This document shows, piece after piece, positions 18,091-27,098 of a stretch of 64,000 nt of DNA. The translations under genes were made by a program, and so were the position numbers. Position 1 is the first letter of the stretch, and each line of letters opens with the position of its first letter. The stretch spans positions 35,741 through 99,740 of the forward strand of contig JAJRPM010000009.1 of the NCBI GenBank assembly GCA_024280775.1, written 5' to 3'. The notes below the pieces were generated by a model. It had not been told where the DNA came from. It worked only from the letters and a program-made list of their open reading frames with translations, and did not search any database. The stretch is from Candidatus Zixiibacteriota bacterium. Its GTDB lineage: Bacteria; Zixibacteria; MSB-5A5; GN15; JACZUZ01.

Positions 18091-18465
18091 TTGGCCTTGA
18101 ATCTTATTTTTGAAACCGTACTGAATTCTAATGTGATCAGTACCAGTATTTTCAGCGCCCCATTGCTGGCGATGGGCGCCTCACCGGATGGCACAGGTGG
18201 CGGAGGGATAATCGCCCAATTCGGTTTTATTATACCGCTGTTCCTGATTATGTATTTGTTGATGATCAGGCCACAGCAGAAAAAACAGAAAGAACACAAG
18301 AATATGATCGAAGCGCTCAAGAAGGGTGATAAAGTTGTCACTTCCGGCGGAATGTATGGAGACATATTCGCGTTCAATGAAAAGCGTGACTCGGTAGTTC
18401 TAAAAGTCGGTGAAGTCAAACTTGAGTTTCTCAAGAGCGCTATTGCCGGTTTGGCGAAAGAATAA
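18091..18465 (+). CDS. yajC: preprotein translocase subunit YajC
   Basis: About 124 residues. One transmembrane helix (FGFIIPLFLIMYLLMI) is followed at once by RPQQKKQKEHKNMIEALKKGDKVVTSGGMYG, the YajC signature, here quoted in part: RPQQKK and GDKVVTSGGMYG. YajC associates with SecD/SecF and the Sec channel at the inner membrane. The frame opens with TTG codons at 18082 and 18091. GGAGG at 18076-18080 is properly spaced only for the latter, so I chose it. SecD/SecF are not next to it, unlike in many genomes. Confidence 0.87.
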   Translation: MALNLIFETVLNSNVISTSIFSAPLLAMGASPDGTGGGGIIAQFGFIIPLFLIMYLLMIRPQQKKQKEHKNMIEALKKGDKVVTSGGMYGDIFAFNEKRDSVVLKVGEVKLEFLKSAIAGLAKE

Positions 18466-18631
18466 CCTGAATAACAGGTAGTTCCGTTCGCATAAAGAAA
18501 CGAGTCGTAAAGTTAACATACGTATATGGGACTTGAAGGAAGTCACTGGTGCGTGAGACAGTTGTAAAAGCTTGTAATAGCTGTGAAAGCTGTAATAGTT
18601 GTAAAAACTGTACTGTAGGGGAGTTGTAATT

Positions 18632-19141
18632 GTGGCTGTATTGCCAATCGTCTTATATGGAAATCCGGTGTTGCGCGAGAAATCGCAACCCGTGGCGATT
18701 GACCAATCCACGAAAAATTTTGTGGCGGATATGATCGCCACCTTAAAAGACGCGCAGGGGCTCGGATTAGCGGCCAATCAGGTTGGCAAAGCCAGCCGTA
18801 TTTTTCTAGCAGACTTATCGCCGCTGGAGCCCGCCGAAGATGTACGTGTATTTATCAACCCGCAAATAATCGAAACTTCCGGTAGCATGGAGTACGAAGA
18901 GGGTTGCTTGTCTTTTCCCGATATTTTCTACCGGATAACACGTCCGGAATTTGTTACTGTCCGTGCGACAGACGCAAGCGGAAAAGAATTCGAAGTCAAA
19001 GCTGACGGAATTTTAGCCAGAGTGATTTTGCATGAATACGACCATATCGACGGTAAGCTGTTTATAGATTTCTTTTCACCGATGGCCAAAGAGATGATTA
19101 GCGGCAAGCTCAAGAAGCTAAAAGCCGCTAGCGCCGCCTAG
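18632..19141 (+). CDS. def: peptide deformylase
   Basis: A 169-residue metalloenzyme that removes the formyl group from nascent N-terminal methionine. All three family motifs are present: GLGLAANQVG, EGCLSFP with the metal-binding Cys, and HEYDHIDG with two His ligands and the catalytic Glu. The start is GTG 18632 with GGGGAG about 10 bases upstream. Met-tRNA formyltransferase (fmt) follows, the usual def-fmt pairing, though separated here by about 280 bases. Confidence 0.95.
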   Translation: MAVLPIVLYGNPVLREKSQPVAIDQSTKNFVADMIATLKDAQGLGLAANQVGKASRIFLADLSPLEPAEDVRVFINPQIIETSGSMEYEEGCLSFPDIFYRITRPEFVTVRATDASGKEFEVKADGILARVILHEYDHIDGKLFIDFFSPMAKEMISGKLKKLKAASAA

Positions 19142-19296
19142 AGTGTTAAGCAAATAGTATCAAGCGCGTACGGAACAAAGTTTCAGCCACATTTTTTGCC
19201 CCGCCTGAATATGACAGTTCAACAATCACATCCTGCATAGCGCCTGTTTCATATCGCATCTGTATTCTCTCAAGTCGCAACTACGTGACCGGGTAG

Positions 19297-19359
19297 TCTC
19301 TGTTTAGTCGCGCCCAAGCGTGCAGTTTTCTTGCGCGCTGATGTGTGCGGAAACAGAGA
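19297..19359 (+). other. inverted repeat upstream of fmt
   Basis: A perfect 9-base pair of arms (TCTCTGTTT at 19297-19305, AAACAGAGA at 19351-19359) flanks a GC-rich interior with GCGC repeats. It lies in the def-fmt gap, 65 bases before the fmt start, and might structure the fmt leader. No known riboswitch class is recognised. Confidence 0.3.
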
Positions 19360-19424
19360 TAACTTTGGTGTTGCGAAAAAGAATGCTGAAAGTTTTCGGT
19401 TATTCTTCTTCAAGTAGGTATAGC

Positions 19425-20369
19425 ATGTCGTTGAGAATTATCTATATGGGAACTCCGGAGTTCGCCGCGCCGCCTCTGAAAGAATTGAATCTTTCACAGC
19501 ATGAGGTAGCGGCGGTTGTGACAGGTCCGGATGTTCGCTCAGGTCGGGGGCGCAAGTTGCGCCCCACTCCGGTCAAAGAGCTGGCTCAAGAGCTTGGCCT
19601 GCCGGTCCTGACTCCTGATTCGCTGAAAAGCCCGGACTTGCTGGAAGAGTTGAGAGAATTCAAGGCCGATGTGTTTGTGGTGGTAGCGTTTCGAATATTG
19701 CCGCAATCGCTCTATTCGTCACCGCCTTTGGGTTCGATAAACCTGCATGGCTCTCTGCTGCCGCTTTACCGTGGAGCCGCTCCCATTCAGAGGGCTTTGA
19801 TGGACGGCGCTAAAGAGACCGGATTCACCGTCTTTTCATTAGCAGACAAAGTTGACACCGGCGGGATGATACTGCAGAAAAAAGTACCTATCTCATCTGA
19901 GGATAATTTCACGACCTTGTCTGCGCGGATGTCAGAATTATCCGGATCGGCGCTAATTGAAGCGCTGGACTTGCTGGAGTCGGGAACCGCGCAATTGACG
20001 GCGCAGGACAATTCTCTCGCAACCGCCGCTCCTAAAATCACTGCATCAGACCGGGAGATAGACTGGGATTCTCCGGCGAATGTGATTGTAAATCAAGTTC
20101 GGGGTTTGGCGGAAGTTCCAGGAGCTTTCACAACTTGGCGCGACAAACGTCTCAAAGTATTAGCGGCGAAAGTATGCGAGGAGCATCGCGCATTATCCGC
20201 CGGCGAGGTGGCAATACTCGCAAAGAAAATCTGTATCGGAGCTGGTGACGGCTCCGCGCTTGAAGTATTGGCTCTCCAGCCGGAGGGCAAAAAGAAAATG
20301 AATGCTGTGGATATTATTAATGGACAGTTTCTTCGCGAAGGCGAAAAGTTGGGGGAAGCCGCAAACTAA
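19425..20369 (+). CDS. fmt: methionyl-tRNA formyltransferase
   Basis: A 314-residue enzyme that formylates initiator Met-tRNA using 10-formyl-THF. The N-terminus MSLRIIYMGTPEFAAPPL is diagnostic, and INLHGSLLPLYRGAAPIQRA contains the catalytic Asn and His. The C-terminal OB-like domain begins after KITASDREIDWDSPA. ATG 19425 fits the family; an upstream in-frame extension to 19320 does not. It is followed after 2 bases by the ribonuclease E/G gene, so the two are likely co-transcribed. Confidence 0.95.
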   Translation: MSLRIIYMGTPEFAAPPLKELNLSQHEVAAVVTGPDVRSGRGRKLRPTPVKELAQELGLPVLTPDSLKSPDLLEELREFKADVFVVVAFRILPQSLYSSPPLGSINLHGSLLPLYRGAAPIQRALMDGAKETGFTVFSLADKVDTGGMILQKKVPISSEDNFTTLSARMSELSGSALIEALDLLESGTAQLTAQDNSLATAAPKITASDREIDWDSPANVIVNQVRGLAEVPGAFTTWRDKRLKVLAAKVCEEHRALSAGEVAILAKKICIGAGDGSALEVLALQPEGKKKMNAVDIINGQFLREGEKLGEAAN

Positions 20370-20371
20370 AT

Positions 20372-22084
20372 ATGAGTGATTCAGCGACTTCTACGACAAC
20401 AAATTCTGTAGTTACCACAGATACGCGCCCCAGGAAAACGGCGCAGAAAGAACAAAATGTGTCACGCTCGAACCACGCGAAGAAATCGCACGAGCGAAAG
20501 ACGCAAGGAGAAACAAGATTGAAAAGAGAACTTCTAATCAATGTGGGTGATTTCGAAACCCGCATAGCTTTGCTGGAGGACAACCGATTGGTTGAGCTTT
20601 CAGTAGAGCGCCCCGAGACCGAAAGAATGGTCGGGGACATTTACAAAGGCAAGATTTCAAAAGTCCTGCCGGGAATGCAATCAGCATTCATAGACATTGG
20701 CCGTGAAAAGGCCGCGTTTCTACATTCGTCAGATATGGGACATTTGCCCCGTGACAGAGATAGCTCGGAGGTTGCCGATGATAGTGGTGATGGCGGTGAT
20801 GACGTTGGCGATAGCATTGTTCGCAAGGGCAAACGTGTCGCTATCGAGCGCGCGCTAAAGGACGGTCAGGAGATTTTGGTTCAGATTATCAAAGAACCAA
20901 TCTCCACCAAAGGCCCGCGTGTTTCTACCGATATTTCAATTCCCGGTCGTTATGTAGTGATGGTGCCCGAGAGTTCCGGGGTTCGCGTCTCCAAGAAGAT
21001 CACCAACTGGGCCGAATCCAGGCGACTACGTTCAATTGTAGAGCCACTGCGTCCCGAGGGTTTTGGTTTGATTTGTCGCACTGAAGCCAAAGGTGTGAGC
21101 GAAAAAGACCTGATGGCGGATATCAAGAGGCTCCTGAAACAATGGGAGCAATTGAAAAGCAAAATCGACAGCAGTTCAGTTCCGGCCCTGATTCACAAAG
21201 AACAGGATATGGCGCTTTCGATCGTCCGGGATGTGATTAACGAATCAATAGATCACATAATAATCGATGAACGTCGCGAGTTTCGTCAGTTGGTCGCCTA
21301 TGTGCGCCAAATAGCCCCGCACCTTCGTGACAGGGTCGAGCTATACAAGGGTGACACTCCCCTATTCGACAAATACGAAGTCGAACGCGAAATCGAAAAA
21401 ATGTTCGACCGCAGAGTTTGGATAAAGAAAGGCGCCTACCTGATAATTGACCAAACCGAGGCTATGTTGACCATCGATGTCAACACCGGCAGATTTGTAG
21501 GCAAGAAAGATCAGGAAGACACAATCTACCGCACCAATATCGAGGCCGCCAAAGAAATAGCCCGTCAATTACGTTTGCGTGATTTGGGTGGGCTGATTGT
21601 TTGTGACTTTATTGATATGTACAGTCGTGAGAATCGTCGCAAACTATACGAGCTATTCAAGAAAGAATTATCACGAGACAGGGCCAAAGGAGCGGTTAAT
21701 CCGGTTTCCGAATTCGGCTTGATAGAGTTAACCCGTCAAAGAGTGCGTCCGTCACTTGTACAGGCATTCTCCGAACCTTGCAGTTGCTGTAGCGGTTCGG
21801 GAAGAGTGCTTTCCAAAGAGACAATGCGCGCCAAGATAGACCGCTGGTTCCAACGCGCGCATCAGGCGCGACAATTCCGTGATTTCCATCTAATAGTTAA
21901 TCCGACCTTGGCTGATCCCCTCGTTGGTGCTGGTGACTCTGGCGCGAATCGTTTGCGCACAATCATGAAACGTAACAATGTCCGGGTTAACTTAGTGCGT
22001 GACACACTTATTCCATTGCAGGAATTCAAAGTATTCGAAGCTGACAAGAATGCGGATATAACCGAAAAATACCAAAGCGCATAA
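20372..22084 (+). CDS. rng: ribonuclease E/G family endoribonuclease
   Basis: A 570-residue RNase E/G. After about 50 basic, low-complexity residues come the S1 domain (GDIYKGKISKVLPGMQSAFIDIG cited in part: GDIYKGKISKVLPG), the 5'-sensor and RNase H-like region, the catalytic site (LTIDVNTGRF and VCDFIDM carry the magnesium-binding Asp residues) and a zinc-link CSCCSGSGR. A long acidic insertion (DDSGDGGDDVGDS) in the S1 loop is unusual. The protein lacks the long C-terminal scaffold of E. coli RNase E, so it is closer to RNase G. It processes rRNA and mRNA in the cytoplasm. Confidence 0.93.
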   Translation: MSDSATSTTTNSVVTTDTRPRKTAQKEQNVSRSNHAKKSHERKTQGETRLKRELLINVGDFETRIALLEDNRLVELSVERPETERMVGDIYKGKISKVLPGMQSAFIDIGREKAAFLHSSDMGHLPRDRDSSEVADDSGDGGDDVGDSIVRKGKRVAIERALKDGQEILVQIIKEPISTKGPRVSTDISIPGRYVVMVPESSGVRVSKKITNWAESRRLRSIVEPLRPEGFGLICRTEAKGVSEKDLMADIKRLLKQWEQLKSKIDSSSVPALIHKEQDMALSIVRDVINESIDHIIIDERREFRQLVAYVRQIAPHLRDRVELYKGDTPLFDKYEVEREIEKMFDRRVWIKKGAYLIIDQTEAMLTIDVNTGRFVGKKDQEDTIYRTNIEAAKEIARQLRLRDLGGLIVCDFIDMYSRENRRKLYELFKKELSRDRAKGAVNPVSEFGLIELTRQRVRPSLVQAFSEPCSCCSGSGRVLSKETMRAKIDRWFQRAHQARQFRDFHLIVNPTLADPLVGAGDSGANRLRTIMKRNNVRVNLVRDTLIPLQEFKVFEADKNADITEKYQSA

Positions 22085-22123
22085 GCGGACTATTGCAAAG
22101 AGACCCAAACGGCGGATTTTGCT

Positions 22124-22792
22124 GTGGATGAGAAGGCCGACACAAATAGCAGTATCGAGTATGAAATCAAGCTCGACCTGGGCAATCTGGAGCAATACCA
22201 GCGTTTAGTTTCAGCTCTTGGAACTCCAAAAGAAGAGATAAACCAGAGCAATTATTTTTTTGATACGAGTGAGAGCCGACTATTGAAATCCAAGTGGGCG
22301 CTTCGAATCCGAATTAGCAATAACGAATCGACTTCAGAAAGCGCATCAGAGCTAACTTTGAAAGGCCCGCAGAAAGGCTCACTAGAGCTTAGCGCCCGAA
22401 ACGAAATAAGCGCCGGGCTACCGATGTCAGTGGCAACAGCGGCTATCGCCGGAGGATTCGACTTAACCACATTGGAAGTGGCGCCGATAATCAAAATGAA
22501 AGAGATTATCGGAGAGGAAAAGCTGATTCCACTGATGTCATTTACCAACAAACGTCTGGTATTCGAACCATCGAGAGACATCGGTTGCTCACTTGAAGTG
22601 GACTTAACTACCTTCGGGGACAAATCGGTTTGCTATGAACTCGAAATGGAATTCGCCGAGCAGAATGAAAAACTTATTGCCGAGGCAACTGTATATATTC
22701 GCGAAATATTGGACAAACTTGGGATAGAGTATCAGCCCAAGGCCATGAGCAAATTCGGGACTGCTCTAGCAAAAGGGTCATTATTGTCCTGA
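22124..22792 (+). CDS. CYTH domain protein
   Basis: A 222-residue protein of the CYTH/triphosphate-tunnel metalloenzyme superfamily. The hallmark ExExK appears as EYEIK near the N-terminus, followed by NYFFDTSESRLLKSKWALRIR, in parts the typical strands lining the phosphate tunnel (YFFDT, ALRIR). Bacterial members hydrolyse inorganic triphosphate or ThTP, or have unknown substrates. No CHAD domain is attached. The frame starts at GTG 22124. Position after rng suggests co-expression. Confidence 0.82.
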   Translation: MDEKADTNSSIEYEIKLDLGNLEQYQRLVSALGTPKEEINQSNYFFDTSESRLLKSKWALRIRISNNESTSESASELTLKGPQKGSLELSARNEISAGLPMSVATAAIAGGFDLTTLEVAPIIKMKEIIGEEKLIPLMSFTNKRLVFEPSRDIGCSLEVDLTTFGDKSVCYELEMEFAEQNEKLIAEATVYIREILDKLGIEYQPKAMSKFGTALAKGSLLS

Positions 22793-22915
22793 ATCCAACT
22801 AGCCAATCGGATGTATAAGAGCAAGACAGCAGGCAAGCGAGATACGGCAGGAATAGACTCAATAGCGATATTCGATATTTCAGTAACAACCCATTAGTCA
22901 CACAATACGAGAGAC

Positions 22916-23938
22916 ATGAAGACTATCAACAAACCTAACACCGCCAACAAGACCATATCAGCATTGATAATAGCCGGTTTTCTCTTGCTAATTATCTCCT
23001 GGGGCATTGAGCCGACTTTGGCTATTACAGGAGATTCCACTCTGTCAGTGATTTCCAAAACTGCAGACAAAGAGAATGCAGATGTTCAACAGATTGATGA
23101 CCCCTATGAAGTCTACCCTCGCTATGACCCCACTTCGTCGGTTAGGAAAAGCAATCCTGCCCCCGATGGTTATTCTTCTGTGTCAGCGGATAGTGTAAGC
23201 GGTTTTGGACTTTGGCTAAGAAACTATCCAATGCGAAGCTCCAAAGAGCCACTGACTACAAATTTCGGAACCTTCATAGCAGATGCAACAGTCATCGGTG
23301 GTGTGCTTGATGTGCCGACTACTTCACCAGGAGGCAACGCGCGGGGCATATTGTTTCCGTTGATGCATGAGTACGCCAAAGTCACGCAGAGAGAGATGGA
23401 ATTGATTTATCAGGGCATGGGAGTCGACTCTGTATCATTGTTGAGATATATGACCGGCAAATACTCTACCAACTCCAATCGCACCAAGTATTTTTGGAAA
23501 GAAGGAGAGGAGAAGACGCTCGATGAAGACTTGCTAAAACGCTTCACCGAGTTTATCCGCACAATTACCTCATACCAAAGTTTGATTCGGGATTGCAAAG
23601 AAATCGCGGAGTCCGATGTCTTGCCTGGTGACTTGTTTGTCCAGGCCGACACCGTGCGCAGGAAAGACCAACACCTCTCTGTCGTTCTTGATGTCGCAAC
23701 CCTCAATCCGAATGCAGACCAAAGCAAAATCCATTCAGCTCTCAAAGACCGCAACAGGATTCCCTACCAGCGCATCTTTCTTTTCGCCAACAGTTTGACA
23801 CCGGCCAGTAGTTTTCACATTATCAAGCCATTGAAACCGGGCAAAGGTAATTGGATGGCCCCGGGAGAATTAGAGAAAAAACTCAAGCATATGGGGCCGG
23901 GAAAATTCTACCGATTAACTTATCCTTTCCTGCGTTAG
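22916..23938 (+). CDS. exported DUF4846 protein
   Basis: A 340-residue protein with an N-terminal hydrophobic export segment (ALIIAGFLLLIISWGI). The mature part has FGLWLRNYPM, then YQSLIRDCKEIAESDVLPGDLFV, in parts (RDCKEIAESDVLPGDLFV), HLSVVLDVA and a late RIFLFANS...IIKPL pattern. These are features I associate with DUF4846, common in Bacteroidetes-like bacteria, with an NlpC/P60-like flavour in the GDLFV and HLSVVLDVA strands. Function is unknown; extracytoplasmic. The next gene overlaps its 3' end. Confidence 0.72.
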   Translation: MKTINKPNTANKTISALIIAGFLLLIISWGIEPTLAITGDSTLSVISKTADKENADVQQIDDPYEVYPRYDPTSSVRKSNPAPDGYSSVSADSVSGFGLWLRNYPMRSSKEPLTTNFGTFIADATVIGGVLDVPTTSPGGNARGILFPLMHEYAKVTQREMELIYQGMGVDSVSLLRYMTGKYSTNSNRTKYFWKEGEEKTLDEDLLKRFTEFIRTITSYQSLIRDCKEIAESDVLPGDLFVQADTVRRKDQHLSVVLDVATLNPNADQSKIHSALKDRNRIPYQRIFLFANSLTPASSFHIIKPLKPGKGNWMAPGELEKKLKHMGPGKFYRLTYPFLR

Positions 23939-25173
23939 CTGGAAAGAGAAACAAAATCTCAGGCTCAGCCGAACTACTGAGTCTCTCCACATTCCTGCTC
24001 TTATTCTTTGTTCTGTATGCGACAGTCAATGCTCGCACCACTCGTGTAGCTCCCGAGACAGGTCTCCAAACTGCAATCAACTCCGCTTCAAATGGCGATA
24101 CGCTACTACTATCCGCTGGAACCTATTACTCGCGCACCAATACATTTGTCGATTCGCTCTGTGGAAACTGTCAGGAACATCAGACTCCAACTTTAGCAAC
24201 ATTCGGCTACAGGATTCGTCACAAGTCGCTAACAATACTCGGCGCCTCAGCCTCAAGTGTTATACTAAAAACCAACAGCGGATATGGCGTATTCATCGAA
24301 GATGCGCCCAATGTGTCATTACAGCACATTACTATCACTGGCGGCAAACGTGACGCCGACGGAAACGCTACCAACGCGGGGGTTGTGGTTCGTCGCTCAG
24401 TTGTGAGTCTGCACGATGTATTGATTCGAGACAACAAACGTAGTGACACTACCTTGGTGATAGGAATAGGTGGGGTTGTCGGCCGTGAGGGCGCAGAGTT
24501 GGATATCCGCAATTGTGTGATCTCAGGTAATTCATGGGATGGAGTGGCGCTATATCGCGGCGCTCAGGCAGTTGTGGCAGATTGCATCATTGAGAACGGT
24601 CGCGGCGCTGGTATCGGCGTGACCTGGGACGCCACTTGTATTGCCTTGCGCAATACAGTTCGCGGATATTGGAAGGGAATTGGCTCGTTTGGCTCAGCCT
24701 GGTTAGCGGCGCGTAATAACATTGTGCGCAATAATCTCGGATGGGGAATCATTGCCGCCGGTGAAAGCTATTTAGACGCCACCAATAATGTCATATACGC
24801 CAATGGTAATTGCGGAGTGGCCGCCTGGGGAGCCTCAAGTCATGGTCGATTCATCAACAATATCATCTCAGAAAACGGCTGGCGCGATCAATGGGTTTGT
24901 CCCTGCGTCGGTGTGTGGAATTTCGGTGATTGGGCCAAATGGAATTTCTCGCATAATATCGTCTGGAACAACAAAGACGGTGAATATCGCGACATCTGGG
25001 ACCAGACGGACTTCAACGGAAATCTCAATACTGACCCCCTATTCTCAGATACGCTGAGATTCCTGCTAGGTCCGAATTCACCGGGGCTGGACGCCGGTAG
25101 CGTGAAAATCTCAGACCCCGATGGTTCAATCAGCGATATCGGTCTTGCCGGAGGAGCCTCAGCGCGGCGGTAA
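23851..25173 (+). CDS. exported right-handed parallel beta-helix protein
   Basis: Up to 440 residues. A hydrophobic signal (LLSLSTFLLLFFVLYATVNA) precedes VAPETGLQTAINSASNGDTLLLSAGTY, in part the usual start of NosD/pectate-lyase-like beta-helices (LQTAINSASNGDTLLL). Repeated N-x-I/V rungs follow (RNNIVRNNLGWGI, NNVIYANGNCGVAAWG). The final NTDPLFSDT...SPGLDAGS is the standard capping region. The only conventional start is TTG 23851, 88 bases inside the upstream gene; no ATG or GTG lies before the signal. The carbohydrate or surface role is unknown. Confidence 0.75.
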   Translation: MDGPGRIREKTQAYGAGKILPINLSFPALAGKRNKISGSAELLSLSTFLLLFFVLYATVNARTTRVAPETGLQTAINSASNGDTLLLSAGTYYSRTNTFVDSLCGNCQEHQTPTLATFGYRIRHKSLTILGASASSVILKTNSGYGVFIEDAPNVSLQHITITGGKRDADGNATNAGVVVRRSVVSLHDVLIRDNKRSDTTLVIGIGGVVGREGAELDIRNCVISGNSWDGVALYRGAQAVVADCIIENGRGAGIGVTWDATCIALRNTVRGYWKGIGSFGSAWLAARNNIVRNNLGWGIIAAGESYLDATNNVIYANGNCGVAAWGASSHGRFINNIISENGWRDQWVCPCVGVWNFGDWAKWNFSHNIVWNNKDGEYRDIWDQTDFNGNLNTDPLFSDTLRFLLGPNSPGLDAGSVKISDPDGSISDIGLAGGASARR

Positions 25174-25646
25174 CCTCCAATCGTTCAACATATTACTTCG
25201 TAACTCACGCCTGTCCTTTCCTCAATTCTATTGTATCAAATTAGCTTTCAGCGTCGTTGGGTACCAACCAGGCTTGTCTTTCGGCGCCTTTATTGGGTAA
25301 CATTCTCGATTTTTGCTGGTTTTTATTGGAATAGGCGCTCAAGTTTTGAGCGCCTTCAGTCGATGTATGAAGGTATGACAAGGCAGGCCGAGGATTCAGC
25401 GAGGGTGGCCCTCAGATGCAACTCAAATGTGAGGCGTATTTGTTCGCTACTTGTGAAAATGAGTAGCTCAAACTCTATGGACCCGGTAGCTATTAGTTTG
25501 TAGAAGAGATGACTCGCAAGAAAAGCAGACCATAAAAAAAACGATTTACAAGAGACATATCGTTTCACCAAGAAGCAAGCATACCAAACAGTTCCTAGTT
25601 CAAGAAATCGAAAATCGACGTTCAAATGACGGGAGTCAAAAACAGT
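25174..25646. other. 470-bp gap before the lipoprotein gene
   Basis: No supported gene. It contains a perfect 10-bp hairpin at 25333-25355 (AGGCGCTCAA / TTGAGCGCCT, 3-base loop) without a T tract, probably ending the beta-helix transcript or marking a repeat. The last 100 bases are AT-rich and should hold the lipoprotein promoter. Confidence 0.45.
25333..25355 (+). terminator. perfect 10-bp hairpin downstream of the beta-helix gene
   Basis: AGGCGCTCAA and its exact complement are separated by GTT. The stem is strong, but the following bases (TCAGTCG) are not T-rich, so terminator function is only possible. Confidence 0.4.
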
Positions 25647-26648
25647 ATGAAACAGACAGGTACAAAATCTACCAACCTTTGGAAACAGTTTGTCGCTTTG
25701 GGAGCGCTATCGGCGCTGGCGGCAGTTTTGGTTGTGAGTTGTTCCGACGATAATCCAACCAACTCGACGAAAATTACTGGCAACTCATCGGATAGTAGTT
25801 TTCAATTGGTCAGCAACCAGCTTTCACCCTCAAACACTGATCCGGTTGGTCTCAATTGGATTGACTCAATGATTACTTTCTTGCCGGGATACACACCGGT
25901 TAGTCCAGGAGGCAATGTTCCGAGATCACTGGCGCGCACAAGTGTACCGGGAGTAGAGCCGATTGTTATTGTAAATTCACTTACCGTCGACACCGCTTCT
26001 GGTTGGATAACATTCGATGCAACTATAGTAGAGGGCACAGATTCCTTTACAGTAGTGGATTCATTGAGATTCCGCGACCTCTCTAACAACCCGGTGATTC
26101 CGACCGGGCCATTGGACATTGATTCACTCAACGGTTTGGATATACGTGTCCATGGAAGAGCTACTGTGACAGATCCAAATGATTTCACAGGCACAGCAGC
26201 GGTTCATGGTTCGCTGACTGTTGACGTAATCGGTCGTGACGCAGTAGGTACTCTTGATACAATTCGCATTAGCGGCTCTCAAGCAGACTCGTTGGTAGGT
26301 GTTGTAAACGATAGTCTCAATGGGCAATGTGACATAACAGTCACCCAAACTGTGACTCTAACGAATATAGTCGGCTTAGTCGATGATACCACTTCGGAAT
26401 GTCCGATCTCAGGTAGCGCACGGATAACAGCGACCGTTGATGCAGATTGTAGCGCTGGCCAAGGCACATTGGTATTCAATGACACCTGGACAGTTACCGC
26501 CACATTTAATGGTGGTACTAGCGCCACAATAGTTTTCGAGAACGCAACCACACGCTGGGAAGTCACCGAGCCTTGCGGCGATAATCCGCAGCCTGCGGTC
26601 AGTTCTTTTGGTCGCCTGAAGAATCTCGCAAAGGCCAGCATGCAATAA
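25647..26648 (+). CDS. lipoprotein of unknown function
   Basis: About 333 residues. A signal peptide ends in a lipobox (AVLVVSC) and the mature protein begins CSDDNPTNSTK, a typical tether. The rest is beta-rich, Thr/Val/Asp-rich and has several repeat-like VTVTQTVTLTN and SGSARITATVDADC stretches, with few helices. No family is recognised. ATG 25647 has GGGAG 11 bases upstream; an in-frame ATG at 25626 lacks one. A strong terminator follows. Probably an outer-membrane-anchored surface or periplasmic protein. Confidence 0.72.
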   Translation: MKQTGTKSTNLWKQFVALGALSALAAVLVVSCSDDNPTNSTKITGNSSDSSFQLVSNQLSPSNTDPVGLNWIDSMITFLPGYTPVSPGGNVPRSLARTSVPGVEPIVIVNSLTVDTASGWITFDATIVEGTDSFTVVDSLRFRDLSNNPVIPTGPLDIDSLNGLDIRVHGRATVTDPNDFTGTAAVHGSLTVDVIGRDAVGTLDTIRISGSQADSLVGVVNDSLNGQCDITVTQTVTLTNIVGLVDDTTSECPISGSARITATVDADCSAGQGTLVFNDTWTVTATFNGGTSATIVFENATTRWEVTEPCGDNPQPAVSSFGRLKNLAKASMQ

Positions 26649-26680
26649 GATTTTCTCTCAGGTTGAACCTGAAAACCGCT

Positions 26681-26723
26681 GAAAGCCCCGGTAGAATTGA
26701 CTCGACCGGGGCTTTCGCATTTT
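26681..26723 (+). terminator. Rho-independent terminator after the lipoprotein gene
   Basis: A 12-bp stem (GAAAGCCCCGGT / ACCGGGGCTTTC) with a short inner extension is followed by GCATTTTC. It lies 33 bases after the stop codon. Confidence 0.8.
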
Positions 26724-26848
26724 CAGTTAGAATTGACAGATTGTCTTGATAGTCAATCTGTTTGACATAGTCCGAGTGACATTGTAGTATCATTGCGTCG
26801 GCGACGAGATTTGACCGTCGGCGCACAGTATTATCAAGTACCTGACCT

Positions 26849-26936
26849 GGTGGAGTGGCTGAGTGGTTGAAAGCGGCGGTCTTGAAAACCGTTGTACCGC
26901 AAGGTACCGTGGGTTCAAATCCTACCTCCACCGCCA
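26849..26936 (+). tRNA. tRNA-Ser (anticodon UGA)
   Basis: Acceptor arms GGTGGAG and CTCCACC pair, the discriminator is G and CCA is encoded (26934-26936). The anticodon stem (26876-26880 with 26888-26892) encloses a loop CTTGAAA with anticodon TGA at 26883-26885. The long variable arm (GTACCGCAAGGTACC) marks a class II tRNA, and the T arm has GGTTCAAATCC. All serine identity features are present. Confidence 0.96.
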
Positions 26937-26937
26937 G

Positions 26938-26956
26938 GGGGACGTTGTCCCCTTTT
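26938..26956 (+). terminator. terminator directly after tRNA-Ser
   Basis: GGGGAC-GTT-GTCCCC followed by TTTT starts two bases after the encoded CCA. A compact intrinsic terminator for the monocistronic tRNA. Confidence 0.75.
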
Positions 26957-27098
26957 CCTTACTTCTTCGCTGAAATTCTGATTCAATGTGATGTTATCGA
27001 CTAATAGCTTTCACTCTACTTGTAGTGAAGAAATCAAACGCTACGATAAGAATACAAACCGCCTTGTGACTGCTCCGCTCGTGTTGTAAATTATCCAC

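Noticed and set aside
25231..25503. 90-codon forward frame before the lipoprotein gene
   Set aside because: Arg/Ser-rich random-looking sequence that crosses a strong hairpin, with no ribosome site.
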